Made by a program: the position numbers and the translations under genes
Source: Heliopora coerulea
Lineage: Eukaryota > Cnidaria > Anthozoa > Scleralcyonacea > Helioporidae
Assembly: GCA_030142905.1 (NCBI GenBank)
Contig: JASJOG010000029.1
Location: 403,501 to 467,500, forward strand
Reading direction: 5' to 3'
DNA length: 64,000 nucleotides
Notes under the pieces: model-generated
Told to the model about the DNA's origin: nothing
Seen by the model: only the letters and a program-made list of their open reading frames with translations
The model's database searches: none
In this document: positions 43,107 through 55,556 of the stretch, piece by piece
How positions within the stretch are numbered: the first letter of the stretch is position 1
Layout of the letters: every line of letters begins with the position of its first letter

Positions 43107-43138
43107 AGATAGTTTTTCTGAGAGAGTAACTTGAGAGT

Positions 43139-43947
43139 GTACGTATTAAGAACACAATTAATATAGTTTCTGGTCAAAATAGCAGTTCCTTGTCTGGTTA
43201 AGTAAACTCCATAGGGGCTAAGAACGTCACTCTTGATGTTATCGCGGGATATAGTTGCCCAATTTTGGTTTGTACATACCACAATTATTTTCTTGTTTAC
43301 CTCAGAGGTCTTGGTTGCAAGATTAGGCTCGTCTGTATTTGTTATCAGTTGAGAGATGACTAATTTTGTGTTTGGAAGGGTGTCCGTGATTTGCTTTCCA
43401 ATTGTACAGATTTTCTTCACAATGGCTCGTGAGGATTCATATTTTACGTCGTTTGTTCCAGTATGAAAGATTATGCATCCAGGCGCGGTAGCAATTGTTG
43501 GTTTGACGTAATATTCCATATCATTCAGTCTTACCCCAGGAAAGGTTTTAACCCTAACGTTTTGCTTAAGGTTCTTCCTCACTGTAGAAGGATTAATCAA
43601 TTTAAGCATCGAAACTCCAATGATAGTTACTTTAGGACGATGCTTAGGTGATTTGGATTGATGGCCATTGAGGGATATAGAATCATCATGGTATTGACTG
43701 CTGGGCATTGTTGGGCGATGTCACTGCATTCATACAACTTACAGTCGCGGCCAGGCAAAGTCTACTTAGCCATTGGAAACTGTAAACCTTGGATTAGGTA
43801 TCTAAAATCTTCGAAATTACCAGCCCATTTCAAGACTCCCTTTTCTGAAATAGATAAACCTTTACCTATAGAAGCCAGTCTTTCCTCCAGAATTGAAGTG
43901 GAGTTTTGAGCGTCATTGACTTTATCCAAATAGCTTTCAGAATTCAT
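43139..43947 (-). pseudogene. LINE ORF1 with SGNH-esterase-like domain
   Basis: An N-terminal segment from ATG 43947 (DAQNSTSILEERLASIGKG, short coiled coil) shifts frame near 43740 into a 190-codon domain: VTIIGVSMLKLI, KTFPGVRLNDMEYYVKP, IIFHTGTNDVKYES and SPYGVYLTRQG. These correspond to SGNH blocks, but GDS reads GVS, the Asn block is intact (GTND), and the final DxxH block reads GVYL, so a catalytic His is Tyr. The C-terminus is cut by the foldback at 43138. Esterase-type ORF1 proteins are known for CR1-like LINEs. It is non-functional here. Confidence 0.75.
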
Positions 43948-44060
43948 CCTAACAGCGAACTCCGATGTTGGTTACCTCCTGAAAGTTTCTTGTATATTCC
44001 AATTCCATCCACTCTGCTGTTGAGAAACTGCCGTTCGTCGCCAACTAGTCCTCACAAAGG

Positions 44061-47000
44061 AAAATCTTCGCTCAAATATCTTATTTAACGGCTACTGAAG
44101 AAGGATAACTTCTGCCTTCACTCCTGCTCCTTCCAGTACAGTAACTAACTTAAAATGTGATTGTGTTTTTTATTTTTGTTTTTGTTTTCTCTTTTCTTTA
44201 TTTCATATTTTAAATATCTGTACAGAATTCATATTGACCGTTTATTGAGCATAGTTGCAATTTGAGGCTAATATTTCAATTTGAGTAGCGCTAGGCAATT
44301 TTACACGTCAAGAGTAGACTTCAGGAAAGGAAGGTATAAACAGATGGTTTGACGTTGTCGTCTAATACAATGTCAAGGAAATCGATTCACGATTTTGAGA
44401 TACTTTTTGCATGGAACTCTTTCTTTTGTCTCAATCGTCGATATAGACCTAACCACTATGTACTGGATCTCTACATGATGATAATCCTTTCCAGACGCTG
44501 TGGTGATGTTATATTCCATTTTTACGACATGAAAGTTAAAATATCGAAAAATTTAAGTAGAAAGAAAGGCTTTCGTATTTACTGCTTCTCACGTAATCTA
44601 CATTCATATTAGTGAAACTCAGTAAGAGTAGTTTTGAAAATCTATTGGTATCTTCAACTGCATCACTTGTTATTCTTAAAAGAAATTTTAAAAAAATAAT
44701 ATAAACAAAATGTTGACACTACAACGAAATATGTTGATGAAAGACGAAAGAGACACGTCACGGGATTCACATGGTTCCATGGTCGGTGATGATTGTAGAA
44801 AACAAATTATTTCGGTTGTGTGTCGCGGCCGGCAATAACTGAGGATCATTATAGAATTAGATCACAATTTACATTTTCTTGTCTTTAGCGAAAACGTCGA
44901 TTGCTTCCCACGTGCAAATTCGAATTACAATATTGATATTCATGAAATAGGAAGTTTGTATAAAAAGGTAAATAACACAGTCATATTGAAAAAAGGGACA
45001 ATCCATAAAACCGTTGAGTAAGGAATTTGAACAGTGGCAATCAAAACAAGTTGGTCTCTAAGTAATTTTCTTTTCATATTGAATTAGGCCAATATGATTT
45101 AATTCACGCTTAAAAACAGAAAATTAAATAGTCTTTTTGTGATACTCAGTATGCTACCTCACAACTAATGATGTCTGAAGTCACTGGAGAAAAATAGTGA
45201 TTAATTGTCTACGTAATGGGAATGACCCGATGAAATATGCATTGGTTCCATATCATGGTAAACACTTGGGAAAATAAGAGTGAGAACGTGACTCTAACTA
45301 TCATATGAAACTAGAGTAAAAACATTGTTTGAAAGAACCATATCAGCATTATAACAACATACTCCAATGCACTATCACTCATTATTATAACAGATGAATT
45401 AAATTAGTTAAGCTTGAATGCTACTTCCCATAGTAAGGATATATTCACATCAATGTTTACAAATTAAATCGTTCTTTTTAACTAGAAGAAAGATACATTT
45501 AACTGGACATGAACTGAAAATATCTTGAAAGAATTTTATGATTTTCCTTGAAGTAGCAACTTGTATGTGAACGCTTTTTTTTGTTATTTGAAAGTCAATA
45601 GTTAACATGTTAACTTCTGTTCATAATAAACTTGACGTAACATCAGAGTGCATGTTAAGTCTTCAACTCTTATCTCGGTTTTTAAAAAACATCTTAAAAT
45701 GCACATTCAAATTTGGATGAATTATGAATGTATTAATATTCTAACATCCAGATGTCAGGACACCAACAACTTAACTGGGGTTAGAAAAATTTTTCTAGAA
45801 GGTAACCAAACGTTTGCAGGATGATAATTTAGAGGAATACCCCTAGAATTAAACTGAAATGCACGTGCTTTCGTGACGTAAGAGATAGCATACTTGAATG
45901 AAGTTGGGAAAAAACGAATCAATGTAGGTGGCTTAGTAGAATAAGTTACGTCTTTATTTAGTTTATTAGATTTCACGCACCTCTGTCCAAATATGGAGAG
46001 TCACTGGCCTCGAGAGTGTTAAAACTTGGTATATCAAGAGTAAGTAGGATCAACAGATATCGTACGATGGCAAAAGTCAAATGATATGATAGCTTTTAGA
46101 TTTAACTATCATCAACTGTCATCAGCTCAAAGAATAATTATGTCAATTAAACTGGTTATGCGACAATATGCATCCGGCTGGGCTTATTCTCAAGATCCGT
46201 CTCTGACTGGTGAATGGATCCGCTCTGTTGACAAAAGATTTTTGGCTTAAAATCCATTCAACGCTTTGATGCATATGGTTGTCGTAGAACAATGATTAAA
46301 TATCAACAAAATAACTAATGAAACAAAAAAACAAGAAACAGCAGAGATGAGTAAATGTAGTCTTCTGTTTATTTCGGCAAGAGGCAGTTGACATCAACGC
46401 TTAATTGTGATGAAAACTATGAAGTCACTCTGTATTTAAGCAATAAATACTCAATTCAGAAGAATATTTTTCCTTGCTGAATCACATCACATCAAGGTGG
46501 ACGGACTTATACACACACGGTTATAAACCAAAATTCAAAATTACAACTAACAGAACTAAATATCGACTTAATATCCTTAGTGTGAAAAAATTTGTTACAA
46601 AAATTTGTGGAACGGTAGATAGATGTATTAAAATATATCGATCTTCACATTGATATTGAAAATATAATGTAAATAAATAACGGTTGTTTATGAATTTTGG
46701 GTCAGGGGGAATTTTGTTGCTTGATATTTCTCTTAATCAGACCGTACTTTTTTTCATTTCGAAGAGATTTTGAGCATGGTTTCCTGCTACATTTCGAGCT
46801 AAAAACAGTAATTAATAGAATAAAATAGTCCTTCTTCAAGAGATTGTTTTGACCACTTGCATTGCCAAAAATTTCCAGAATAAGATGTCGATTGTTGGAA
46901 TTTCTTCATTCTTACCAGAAGAGATAATTTTAAAATTTGAAATTTTAACCGAATTAGAGTTCTGGCTAAAATTGATTTTTATACTTGCCTTTGAAGAACA

Positions 47001-48481
47001 CTGACACATACCAACCATCCATGTTGTTCAATGACAGGTCATTTATATATTGATCAGAAGAGGAGAGAGTGGGATAGTGTTTACACTTAGATTGGATGGT
47101 GAACCTGTTTGACAATTTTGATACCGACCAACTTTTAAATAATATGTTGACTTATTTTGTGGTTTGTTGCGTGCTTCAACCAAATTCGTACCAAATTTAT
47201 CATGTGCGCAATTCAGCTTGATACGCCTACAATAATTTTTCAACGAAATTCAAGTAAAATTTCCACTTTCCTCTCGTCGCAGGCTTACGAACGTTGAGAA
47301 TCTTATCTTTTAATCAAGTGACAGACAAGTCTGAGCTATTACCCATATCTTGAGTCTTGCATGTATTTTAACCCATTGAGACTTTCTAGAGTTTCCATTT
47401 ACCAAACGACCATAAAGTTGCTTGTTGAATTAGCAAACCCATAAAATTCCTGTTTGAGACAATAAAAAAGATTAATGTTTGGACGAAACTTATAATGTAT
47501 GGTCAATTTAGACAGCAAAATTTTTTCCGGCCAATAATCGAGATTGCAATTACTATGATCGACAGGTGAAGGTTATTTAGAATTAAGCCAATACGATAAC
47601 ATCTGCTCAGAAAATGCCATATTATGTAAAAAAGCCTAATAACTCCTCAAGAGACACGTCAACTACTCAGCAGAGCTGTATTGTTGCCTTGTCGGCCGAA
47701 GGGTATAAAACCGACAGGTGCTCCTCAAAAACCCGTGATTAAATCTAAAGCAATATTTTAGGCTTTTTTGGAACCGGAGAAATATTTTTAACTGAAAGAA
47801 CCAAGGTATGACCGCAATTGTTCAGGTGCATGATCAGTATCGTTCATAGTGGGTAGTACTAAATTTTAGAACACCGAAGGCCCCGTAGACAAATTATTTC
47901 ATCAGATTTTTATTATAATATCATTATCAATAGCGATGTTACATATTATTTATGCACCAGTCTGAATTCCACGACTTTAACTGAGAGTAGACGTCTTTAA
48001 AGAGGAATTTTTTTTCAAAAAAAATAATTAAGATTGAGAGCATTTTCACATTTTCTTGCCGACGCAAGCTCTTGTATCTTAGAAAACTATTGGTTGCTTT
48101 TGGACGATAGACGTTTGATTGAAGAATCCACTTCCTTAACAATGTTTGTGATTCATGGAAAAAGAACGTGCAAAGGACATTATAACGTCTATAATGGGTG
48201 TAGTGATAAATATGCGTAAATTACAAGGATCATACTTTTGCAAAGCCCAGAAACAAAACTTCTGTTATCCTTTTTTTTTTTTATGGCACAAGAAACATGC
48301 CCTACTAGACTTACTCCTTGGATATTCTGGTTAATAAAAATAGAACAGATCTGCGTTTATGGATTCTGGCATTAGGCTAATCAATGTAAAGAGCTATTCT
48401 TGGATTAGCATCACTAGAGCAACTTTTGACTTTACCGCTGGATGTGTGGCTTCCGGACTTTAAGACTTGTAAAACGTTTGG
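44061..48481. other. Long AT-rich intergenic stretch
   Basis: No supported gene. A T-rich tract lies at 44165-44210. One acceptor-donor bounded open stretch (44890-44968, starting ENVDCFPRANS) is possible but has no partner exon. The longest minus-strand frames (45755-45976, 46836-47018, 47043-47243) carry no recognised domain. Confidence 0.4.
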
Positions 48482-48648
48482 AGGTTGGTAACTGCCGTGA
48501 CTGATCACAAAGAAATCCAACTTCTCTAGGAAAGGCCCTTCGTCAGAAAAAGAAACAGAACAGAACAGAACACGTTTCTTCCTCTGACGAAGGATCTTTG
48601 TTCGAAACGTTGGACTTCTTTGAGATCAGTCATGGCAGTTACCAACCT
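48482..48648. mobile_element. 167-bp foldback with hammerhead-like motif
   Basis: Arms (48482 to about 48555 and about 48575-48648) begin with aggttggtaactgcc and its complement. The right arm carries CTGACGAAGGAT...CGAAACGTTGGAC (48584-48615). The centre has a (CAGAA)n-like stretch. It is non-coding, probably a non-autonomous element related to the PLE tails. Confidence 0.7.
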
Positions 48649-49017
48649 TTAAACTTACGTGCACGATTTAACAGTCTACGCAGTATTCTAATTTTATATC
48701 ATTGATCGGACTGTCGTGCTTGATATTCTACCTTACCTATCGCAGCTGCCATACACACCCTATGATCTATGTTGGCAACGTTTTCGGCTTATTTCAAAGA
48801 ATTTTATTTACTATATTCGTTTCGAAAGAATTTATTTTCATCGCTAGATGTAGAGAAATGACTGGAAATAGTTATGCATTGACCCATTGCTTTGACTTTA
48901 GTATTGTCGGGTACTATATTTATTCTTTACGGCCAAATCTTAAAATAGATCCTTAGAAACATTGTTTGTAAAGAAAAATTCTAAATAACGACATTCAATA
49001 TTTGTTTTTAGATTATT

Positions 49018-50551
49018 ATGAAACTCCCCTTCATCATATTGATAATTGGGCTCCAAGTCTTTGTTTTCGTCTCAGCAAGTCATCGTCGAAATTCTCAGTA
49101 CATTTACGACGTATGCCCACAACCTATGTGTGATGGTAAGAAGTTCCTTAATTAGCAATTGTATGGCAATACATCTGTTAATTCTCGTGGATAAACTGAG
49201 CAATGACTATGAGCTGAATATTTTAGACTTTACACACGCAATTCGCCACAGACTATTCAACCATTTTGTACTTAAATGCCTAGACAGATGGATGATGATA
49301 TTTATCGTACATTTATTTTCAACGATGTGATACAGTTTTCGCACATATTGTATTTGGCCTAAAGTTATTTAAGACGACAATAACCTGATAGGTTTTTGTG
49401 TGAATAGACTACGAGCACAGAAGGAAAGTAATTGTGACGTTTTATTGATATTTCATTTTCTTACTATTTAAATATTTTTACTAACTGCAGGCTCCTGAAA
49501 AAAATATGAAAGATATGACTAAATTTAGAAGCTCAAAGATATCATTAGAGATTGAACTTAAAAGTAGGAGCTAAATACTGATACATACCTGTCAACTCTA
49601 GGAAGTATCAGAGTGGGAGATTTTTTCGAAGGAGCAAAACACGAATATGCAACCCACCCTCGACCCCTGTACAGCGTGACGCATTGTTTCTTTTCTTTCG
49701 TTCTTATTAATTAATTAATTAACGGGCATTAACCTTTGCTAATAAACCAATTACACAGACACAAAAAACATTTTAATGCTTTTAGTGCCATTTATTTTAC
49801 AGCATTTTACAGCATAAAATAACAGTCCAATCACAGTTCCATCCAAGTCGTGTTTAAATTCGTGATTATGAAATGGCTTCTTTCGTGTATTTCCGGGACA
49901 AAGCGCCGGAGAATACCAGGAATTTGTATGTTTGAACATGAAAACTTTGATATCTGGTGATTTTAAGTATGAATCAGGAGGTCGGGAAATAACTCTCCAA
50001 ATGGGGAGGCCCCCGACAATAGATATAAGGAGAGTTGATAGGTCTGCTGTTGAGAAGAAATGAAGAGAATAGGGCTTAAAGATTGATTCCCAAGGGGGAT
50101 TAAATACATATCCTAAAGTGAGTATTTGGACGACACAAATGCTCAATACATATCTATTTCCTTCTTAATCTGGGTGGCTAAATGGTAAGCTTTTCTCACC
50201 ACTACGCAGAAGGTTGCGAGTAGTATTTTCCCAGTTGCTGTGAAACATTTTCTCTATGCTTGAAAAAATCCCTGTATGTAGGCTCTCTTTTATTTTCCTC
50301 TTCAAAAATGTATGAGTGATAAGTAACATCTACGGAGTCAATAATTGCCACTAAAATTAAATCAACCAAATGCTAGTGTAGTATTCTCCCCGTGATTTTT
50401 CTCCTACTCCTCTTCTTTCTATTTTTCTAGCCAAAATTACAGTTATTTTCCAGTAAAACATTTTGCAAGATATCGTTTTACTTTTTTAGGAAACGATTGC
50501 CACATTAATTGTTTCGAGTGCCAAAACAAACCGGCCATTTGCAAACCATAG
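49018..50551 (+). CDS. Small secreted cysteine-rich peptide B (two exons)
   Basis: Exon 1 is 49018-49135: ATG, signal peptide MKLPFIILIIGLQVFVFVSA, then SHRRNSQYIYDV and the first two Cys, ending in a strong donor (TGATG then gtaaga). Exon 2 is 50490-50551 after acceptor cttttttag. The phase-1 junction agrees and the exons total 180 nt, giving 59 residues plus a stop. Six Cys in the mature part are spaced CX4CX4CX3CX2CX6C. An HRR site just after the signal peptide could be a propeptide cut. An acceptor (tttgtttttag) lies 7 bp before the ATG, implying a 5'-UTR intron. The family is not recognised; a secreted toxin-like or signalling peptide is plausible. Confidence 0.7.
49586..50044. repeat. 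Possible terminal-inverted-repeat element in the intron of peptide gene B
   Basis: Short ends acctgtcaactct and agagttgataggt are complementary with one mismatch and enclose a 131-codon minus-strand frame with no recognised domain. No target duplication is clear. Confidence 0.35.
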
Positions 50552-50727
50552 TGTAATAATTGTTGGACTCTTGGGAAGAAAAGTGGTTTGGTTCTAACTG
50601 ATGCAGATAACTGAATATTCGTGACTAATTAAGTTCCAGTCATTATTACTGTGTAGAAGTGTAATTAAAACACGTCGAAAAAAACTCCAAATTTATGTGA
50701 ATAGCTAGTGCAACGAATTATCTCAGC

Positions 50728-51085
50728 TTGTTCTTCTTTTTATTCTTTCTTTCTTCCTCTTTCTTTCTTTTTCCTTTCTTTGTTTCCTTTTTTCTTTCTT
50801 GCTTGCTTTCTTTTCTTCTTCTTTTCTTTCTTTCTTTTCTTCTTTCTTTCTTTCTTTTCTTCTTTCTTTCTTTCTTTTCTTCTATCTTTCTTTCTTTTCT
50901 TCTTTCTTTCTTTTTTCCTTCATTTCTTCCTTTCTTCTTTCCATTCTTTCTTCCTTTTCCCTCTTTTCTTTCTTTCTTTCTTCCTTTCCTCCTTTCTCTT
51001 TTACTCCTGTTCTTCCTTTATTTATTCCTTTCATCCTTTCATCCTTTCTTCCTTTCTTTCTTTTCTTCTCTTTTATTTTTTATTA
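50728..51085. repeat. CT-rich (CTTT/CTTTT)n microsatellite
   Basis: Imperfect polypyrimidine tract on the plus strand, about 360 bp, starting about 180 bp after the stop of peptide gene B. Long Phe/Ser frames here are artefacts. Confidence 0.95.
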
Positions 51086-54000
51086 ATGTTTATGGTGCCT
51101 CATTATCTGGTTGACAGTTAAACACAGCACCACTGCAAAGAGAAGATCCGTTATCCTTCCAAAAATTAATTGAAAGCAAGCTTAAGAACTGTGAACTTAC
51201 TCAATCGTATTTCCATGACCCACTGTTAAAAAAGCCATGGATATTGTGGTGTCACTCAACCTTCTCCTTGAAAAGCTGTAAACCTTGCTTCATTATCAAT
51301 TTGCTTACTATTTCAGATGTCTTCAGGTTGCTATGAAGAAGTGCTTCTTTAGATATTTAGTCAGATTCAGATACGTATCTAAGTAAAGCTTTTAACTGTT
51401 CGTTACCAGAAAATACAGTATCATTAATGCCAACCTCAAACTCATTAACATGAAAATATATTCCTTTTATTCAATCGACGTTCATTAGCGCAGCTATACA
51501 AGCATTTGCATTGAAGAGCATTCCAAAACGCTAACAAACGACCATCAACACCATTCTACTATACATAATTTAGGGATAATAAAATTTTATTTGTGCCAGA
51601 TAGTTCTCTTGGATCGTGCTGGGAACCAGGCGACTGATGACTATGTTTTTATTTTATACGTTTACTGCAAATGTTGTTGGCATTGTCTTCGTTTTAAACC
51701 GCACCCGGGTTTTGCAATTCTCTAGTCATCTGTTTCGACCTATTTTTTCCTTTCTGCTATTTTCCTTCTATTCTTCTTTTTTTCCTATGAACGTCTATTA
51801 CATCTAACAACTTCACCACACACAACCATTTTAATATGTTTCATTATAATTTTTATTTTAATTTTTTTTTACCCTCTTTATTAACTTATTCTGACTCTTA
51901 TCCAAACCTAACCATAACCCTAATCTTTATCCTAATCCTCATTCTAATCCTGACTCTAACCCTTACCTTAATCTTAACCTCAATTTCTTAACCACAACCT
52001 CACCCCTGCCCTAAGCTGCACAGGAGCCCTTATCGCTTGACTTCATGCATGATCCTACCCCTAATTTAGGATATTGGTAGCTTCTCTTGCTTTTTAGCCG
52101 TATCCGAATCCCTGATTTTGAGTTTTATTACTATTTTTACGTCATTTTATGACACTGTGCAAGGGGTGGATCCAGGCATTTTGATTACCAGTTCTAAGTA
52201 TAGGAGGGTCAGTGGGAAGACAAGGACCTGCCAAAAATTTTTAAAATTCAACGTCCTTAGAATGTTTTTCCTGCATTTTAAAGGAGCTTGTAAAGTCATT
52301 TCTTCAGGTCATAAATTCTATGATCTACTCAGACGTCAAGACATTTAAAATTTTTCAGAACTTCTCTAATAAAATAGTTTATTCACATCCCCTGACATAA
52401 CGAATGTTTGTAAGTTATCAAATAGCGTCCGCCGCTTAATAAGCCATAATAGCAAACGGGTATACGTAAGATCTTTGCCAGTATGAAAGCTGCTACGGTC
52501 TTGAAAATCTCTTTCTACATCATCTGGGATGATATACTAGGATTCTTGAACATCCACTGACCAGATGTAAATTCAGTTTCTCGTCCTTGCAGTCAGTTCG
52601 AAATTCCAAATAAACGGCGATTGCCAGGGAAGCTTGTCTTTCCTTCCTCAGAATCTAATATATGTTGTTCTGGCAACCAAAACTAATCATTTTAATAATA
52701 TCCCATTTACCTTCTCGAGATTTTCTTCTACCTGAATCCCATTATCATGATTATTATCATTATCATTATCATGTTCTTTGTCATTATGTTTAAACTGTAC
52801 TCTTCAAACATCCTTTATATTATGAACCTGAAACTTTCCACGCACAGTGATCGAAAATGTTCGAAGAGATCGAACACAAGGTAAGCAGAATTCGCCATCC
52901 GAGTACTTCGAGTAAAGAAAACCAGGAAGCCGGTCCAGCCAGTCTGCTATGAACTTTTTGTAAGCTTTTCAGTACCGTAAGCTTTTTGTTTAAGACGTGA
53001 AAGCTGATGTGTTATCAAAGTGCCGTGAGTTAAGAATTCGTTAACAGTTTGAAATATACATCTTACGATTACATATGACCTTAAGTCGTCTCTGCAACAG
53101 ACTGGACATATGCATTGCGTAGCATAGAGTATTTTGTCTCTAATAATTGTACCGTATGAAAGTGTTGCTGGTCGCTGTTTTTTCTATTGAATGCTCCCTT
53201 CATAAAAATCATTGCGTTTCTATGCTAATAAATGTTAATTTCTGTGCAAATATTCTAAATAAAACGTTGTCAAAGTGTAAATGATTGTCATTTCTATAAA
53301 ATGAACGTATTTTGTAATTATAAGTTCGATTTTGGTGTTTGACAATTGTATATTTTCTGCTAAGGAACAGCAAAAGGTATGCTAAATTACGTTTTTACAT
53401 CGGTACTAGCTTTTTCAGACAAATCAGATGACTTTTCAAATACATTTCTCCTAAATGTTGGAATTTTATCCGACAAATATTTTACAAAAGTGACACTTTG
53501 CAACATTGCGACAGCATCGCCATCACCCAACCTTGCAGTTAAAGCACTGGCCGATTATGTATTCACTAGGCAAGGTCTGGGAAAATTGTAATTTTAACAG
53601 CCACTTCTGCAATAAAACTCCAGTGAATATCGAAAATATTGAAAATATCGGAAATTTAGCACGTAAACCCTACAAAAATGTGACATGACATTTCATCATT
53701 GAAAAACATATGGGATTAGAATATTTTAACATCTGAAATGTTCACTTCGCAAGCAAAATCGGAACTTTTGTACTTACGAAAGTGTTAATGTACTGGTGAA
53801 AAGACATGGTTGAAAATTTTTACATATTTTAGTAAGTATTTCCTAGATGAAAAAATGTTGTTATATATGTAATATATCTCACAAATAGCATATGAAAATT
53901 ATTACCATTCGTACCGTTTTTATATAATACATGGAATGGAGACGTTTTCATATAAGAAATACGATTTAATGGTAAAGAATAAAATTTTTGACATACAAGT

Positions 54001-55306
54001 TGTGTAATTTGTTGCAAGACTTCAAAGAAGTATTTTAATATCTTGAATCATTTTAAATTTTAATTTTATGAATTTTATTTAGCCTCGCAAAAAATGGCAG
54101 GAACAGCGAAGGAACAATCGCCAATTCCTTCATGCTGAGCAACTTACGTAAATTTCCACTAAAATTACGAGAAAGACAGAGTGTTACAGATCATAAGCAA
54201 ACGCATCCTAGCTTTGAACCGTTAGAATGTTCTTTGTCACATTATAGCTCATCCTTGTTCGACTTCTTAGAAAAATAAACTGATTAATGGTATCGTTAGA
54301 TTTGTATCTACCAATATACAATTCACATTAGCTGATTTCAAGTAATAACAAGTAAGCTAAGAACAGAAATACAGAAATATGATGAAAATTATAAGAAGTC
54401 ATTACCGTATTAAATAGAATGAGGTGATACGTCAATTAATGTATTATAAATGAAAATGACTAAATGACGTCTGAAACATTAAGTTGACATCATTTTGCAG
54501 ATTTGAAGCATTAGTGAGTTCTAATTAACGGAGAGCACGGTCATTGTGGGAAAATATCAGACCGGAGGTCTTGACTGTACGGATTGAGCCCCGAGGTCAA
54601 GGTTAGTTCATGAAATTCCCCGGTCAGACATTTTCCAGTAATGACAAGGTGGATGAGGTTAATAAAAGGTTTATTATATTTCTTGTTTTAAACAAGCAAA
54701 GTCTACTCAGTCTGGTAAAAATATATTACATTTGTATAGCGTGACAAAGAGTTAGTCGTCAAGCGCACAAGCAGGCACAAAGCACAAATAAAGGTCAATT
54801 TGCTGCAAAATTCCAAATAAAAAACTAATTATTTAGATATCTAAATGAAAACAGTTTTATAAAGGTTGGTTTTGTTTTTGGTGCAGTAAGTTTTTCCTCC
54901 ACGCCGGCAAGTTTTGGTGGGAAAATGTCCTACTGCTTGGAAGATAATCAAATAAGATTCAGCTAAGTTTTACTAAGAATTAACCAAAAACGAACTTCTT
55001 TTAATAAGATTAAGTCTTTTCCTCGATGACTTTAAGCAGAAAATTTGATGAATAAAAAAAAAAAAACCCCGAAGTCATTGGCAAAAACATGCTCTATAAA
55101 ATTGATGATGCAAACGAGCAAATTCAAAAATCCCGTAATGGACCGGTCAATTACGGGAAAGTAATCTGCCAATCGTAACATCCCATTTCACGGGAAGAAG
55201 CACAAGCCATATAATCATACAGAGAGAACAAATGCGTTTTAAATGTGGTCTATGTTGGATTGTTGTGGGGTATTTATTTTACTGCTTCATATTAATTATA
55301 TATTGG
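51086..55306. other. Intergenic; degenerate telomere-like tract only
   Basis: A degenerate CCCTAA-type tract lies at 51897-52010 (many cctaa/cttaa variants). A hAT-like end motif (GGGGTGGATCCAGG at 52163) has no visible partner. No supported gene. Confidence 0.4.
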
Positions 55307-55314
55307 GTTATAAC

Positions 55315-55523
55315 CAGTGGCGTAGGGAGGAGGAGTGAGAGGTGGACATCCCCCCCGGGCGCAGGGTAAGGGGGGACTCAAAAGTCAGCCGAAAAGATGG
55401 TGCACTCCCTTCGTGAGGTAACAATTATTCTTATGTTGATATGTGTTTTGAAAATCTAAAAATATGATGTGAAATACATCACCTTGAAAGCTACTAGTCG
55501 GAAACATTTTTGATTCTCGTTTA

Positions 55524-55556
<33 letters not shown>

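Larger units (their letters stand above)
42845..43138. mobile_element. Foldback of two tRNA-like SINE units
   Basis: Arms of about 135 bp (42845 to about 42980 and about 43000-43138) are complementary with few mismatches around a 20-base loop (near 42983-43005). Each arm contains a tRNA-like unit (42878-42952 minus, 43031-43106 plus). It lies exactly between the truncated 5' end of PLE-A and the LINE ORF1. Confidence 0.85.
37761..44060 (-). mobile_element. CR1/L2-like LINE, decayed and interrupted
   Basis: Minus-strand order is ORF1 with an SGNH-like domain (43947-43138), an interruption by PLE-A and a SINE foldback (about 40800-43138), then ORF2 endonuclease (40695-39955), reverse transcriptase (39422-38565) and C-terminal region (38395-37949), ending near the (AAT)n tail. 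The two LINE parts on either side of the interruption are in the same orientation and the expected order, so one insertion complex splits one element. Confidence 0.75.

Noticed and set aside
44890..44968. Exon bounded by acceptor tctttag and donor AAG/gtaaat
   Set aside because: Single short candidate with one Cys and no phase-matched partner exon within reach.
49751..50146. 131-codon minus-strand frame in the intron of peptide gene B
   Set aside because: No domain, no splice context, and it lies within a probable short-TIR repeat.
50708..51121. Phe/Ser-rich frames of more than 120 codons
   Set aside because: Translation of a CT-rich microsatellite, open in three frames at once.
52150..52210. 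hAT-like terminal motif GGGGTGGATCCAGG
   Set aside because: No complementary end or target duplication located, so no element could be delimited.
54084..54150. Terminal exon after acceptor tttatttag (PRKKWQEQRRNNRQ...)
   Set aside because: Open frame is short, two frames are open, and no upstream exon was found.
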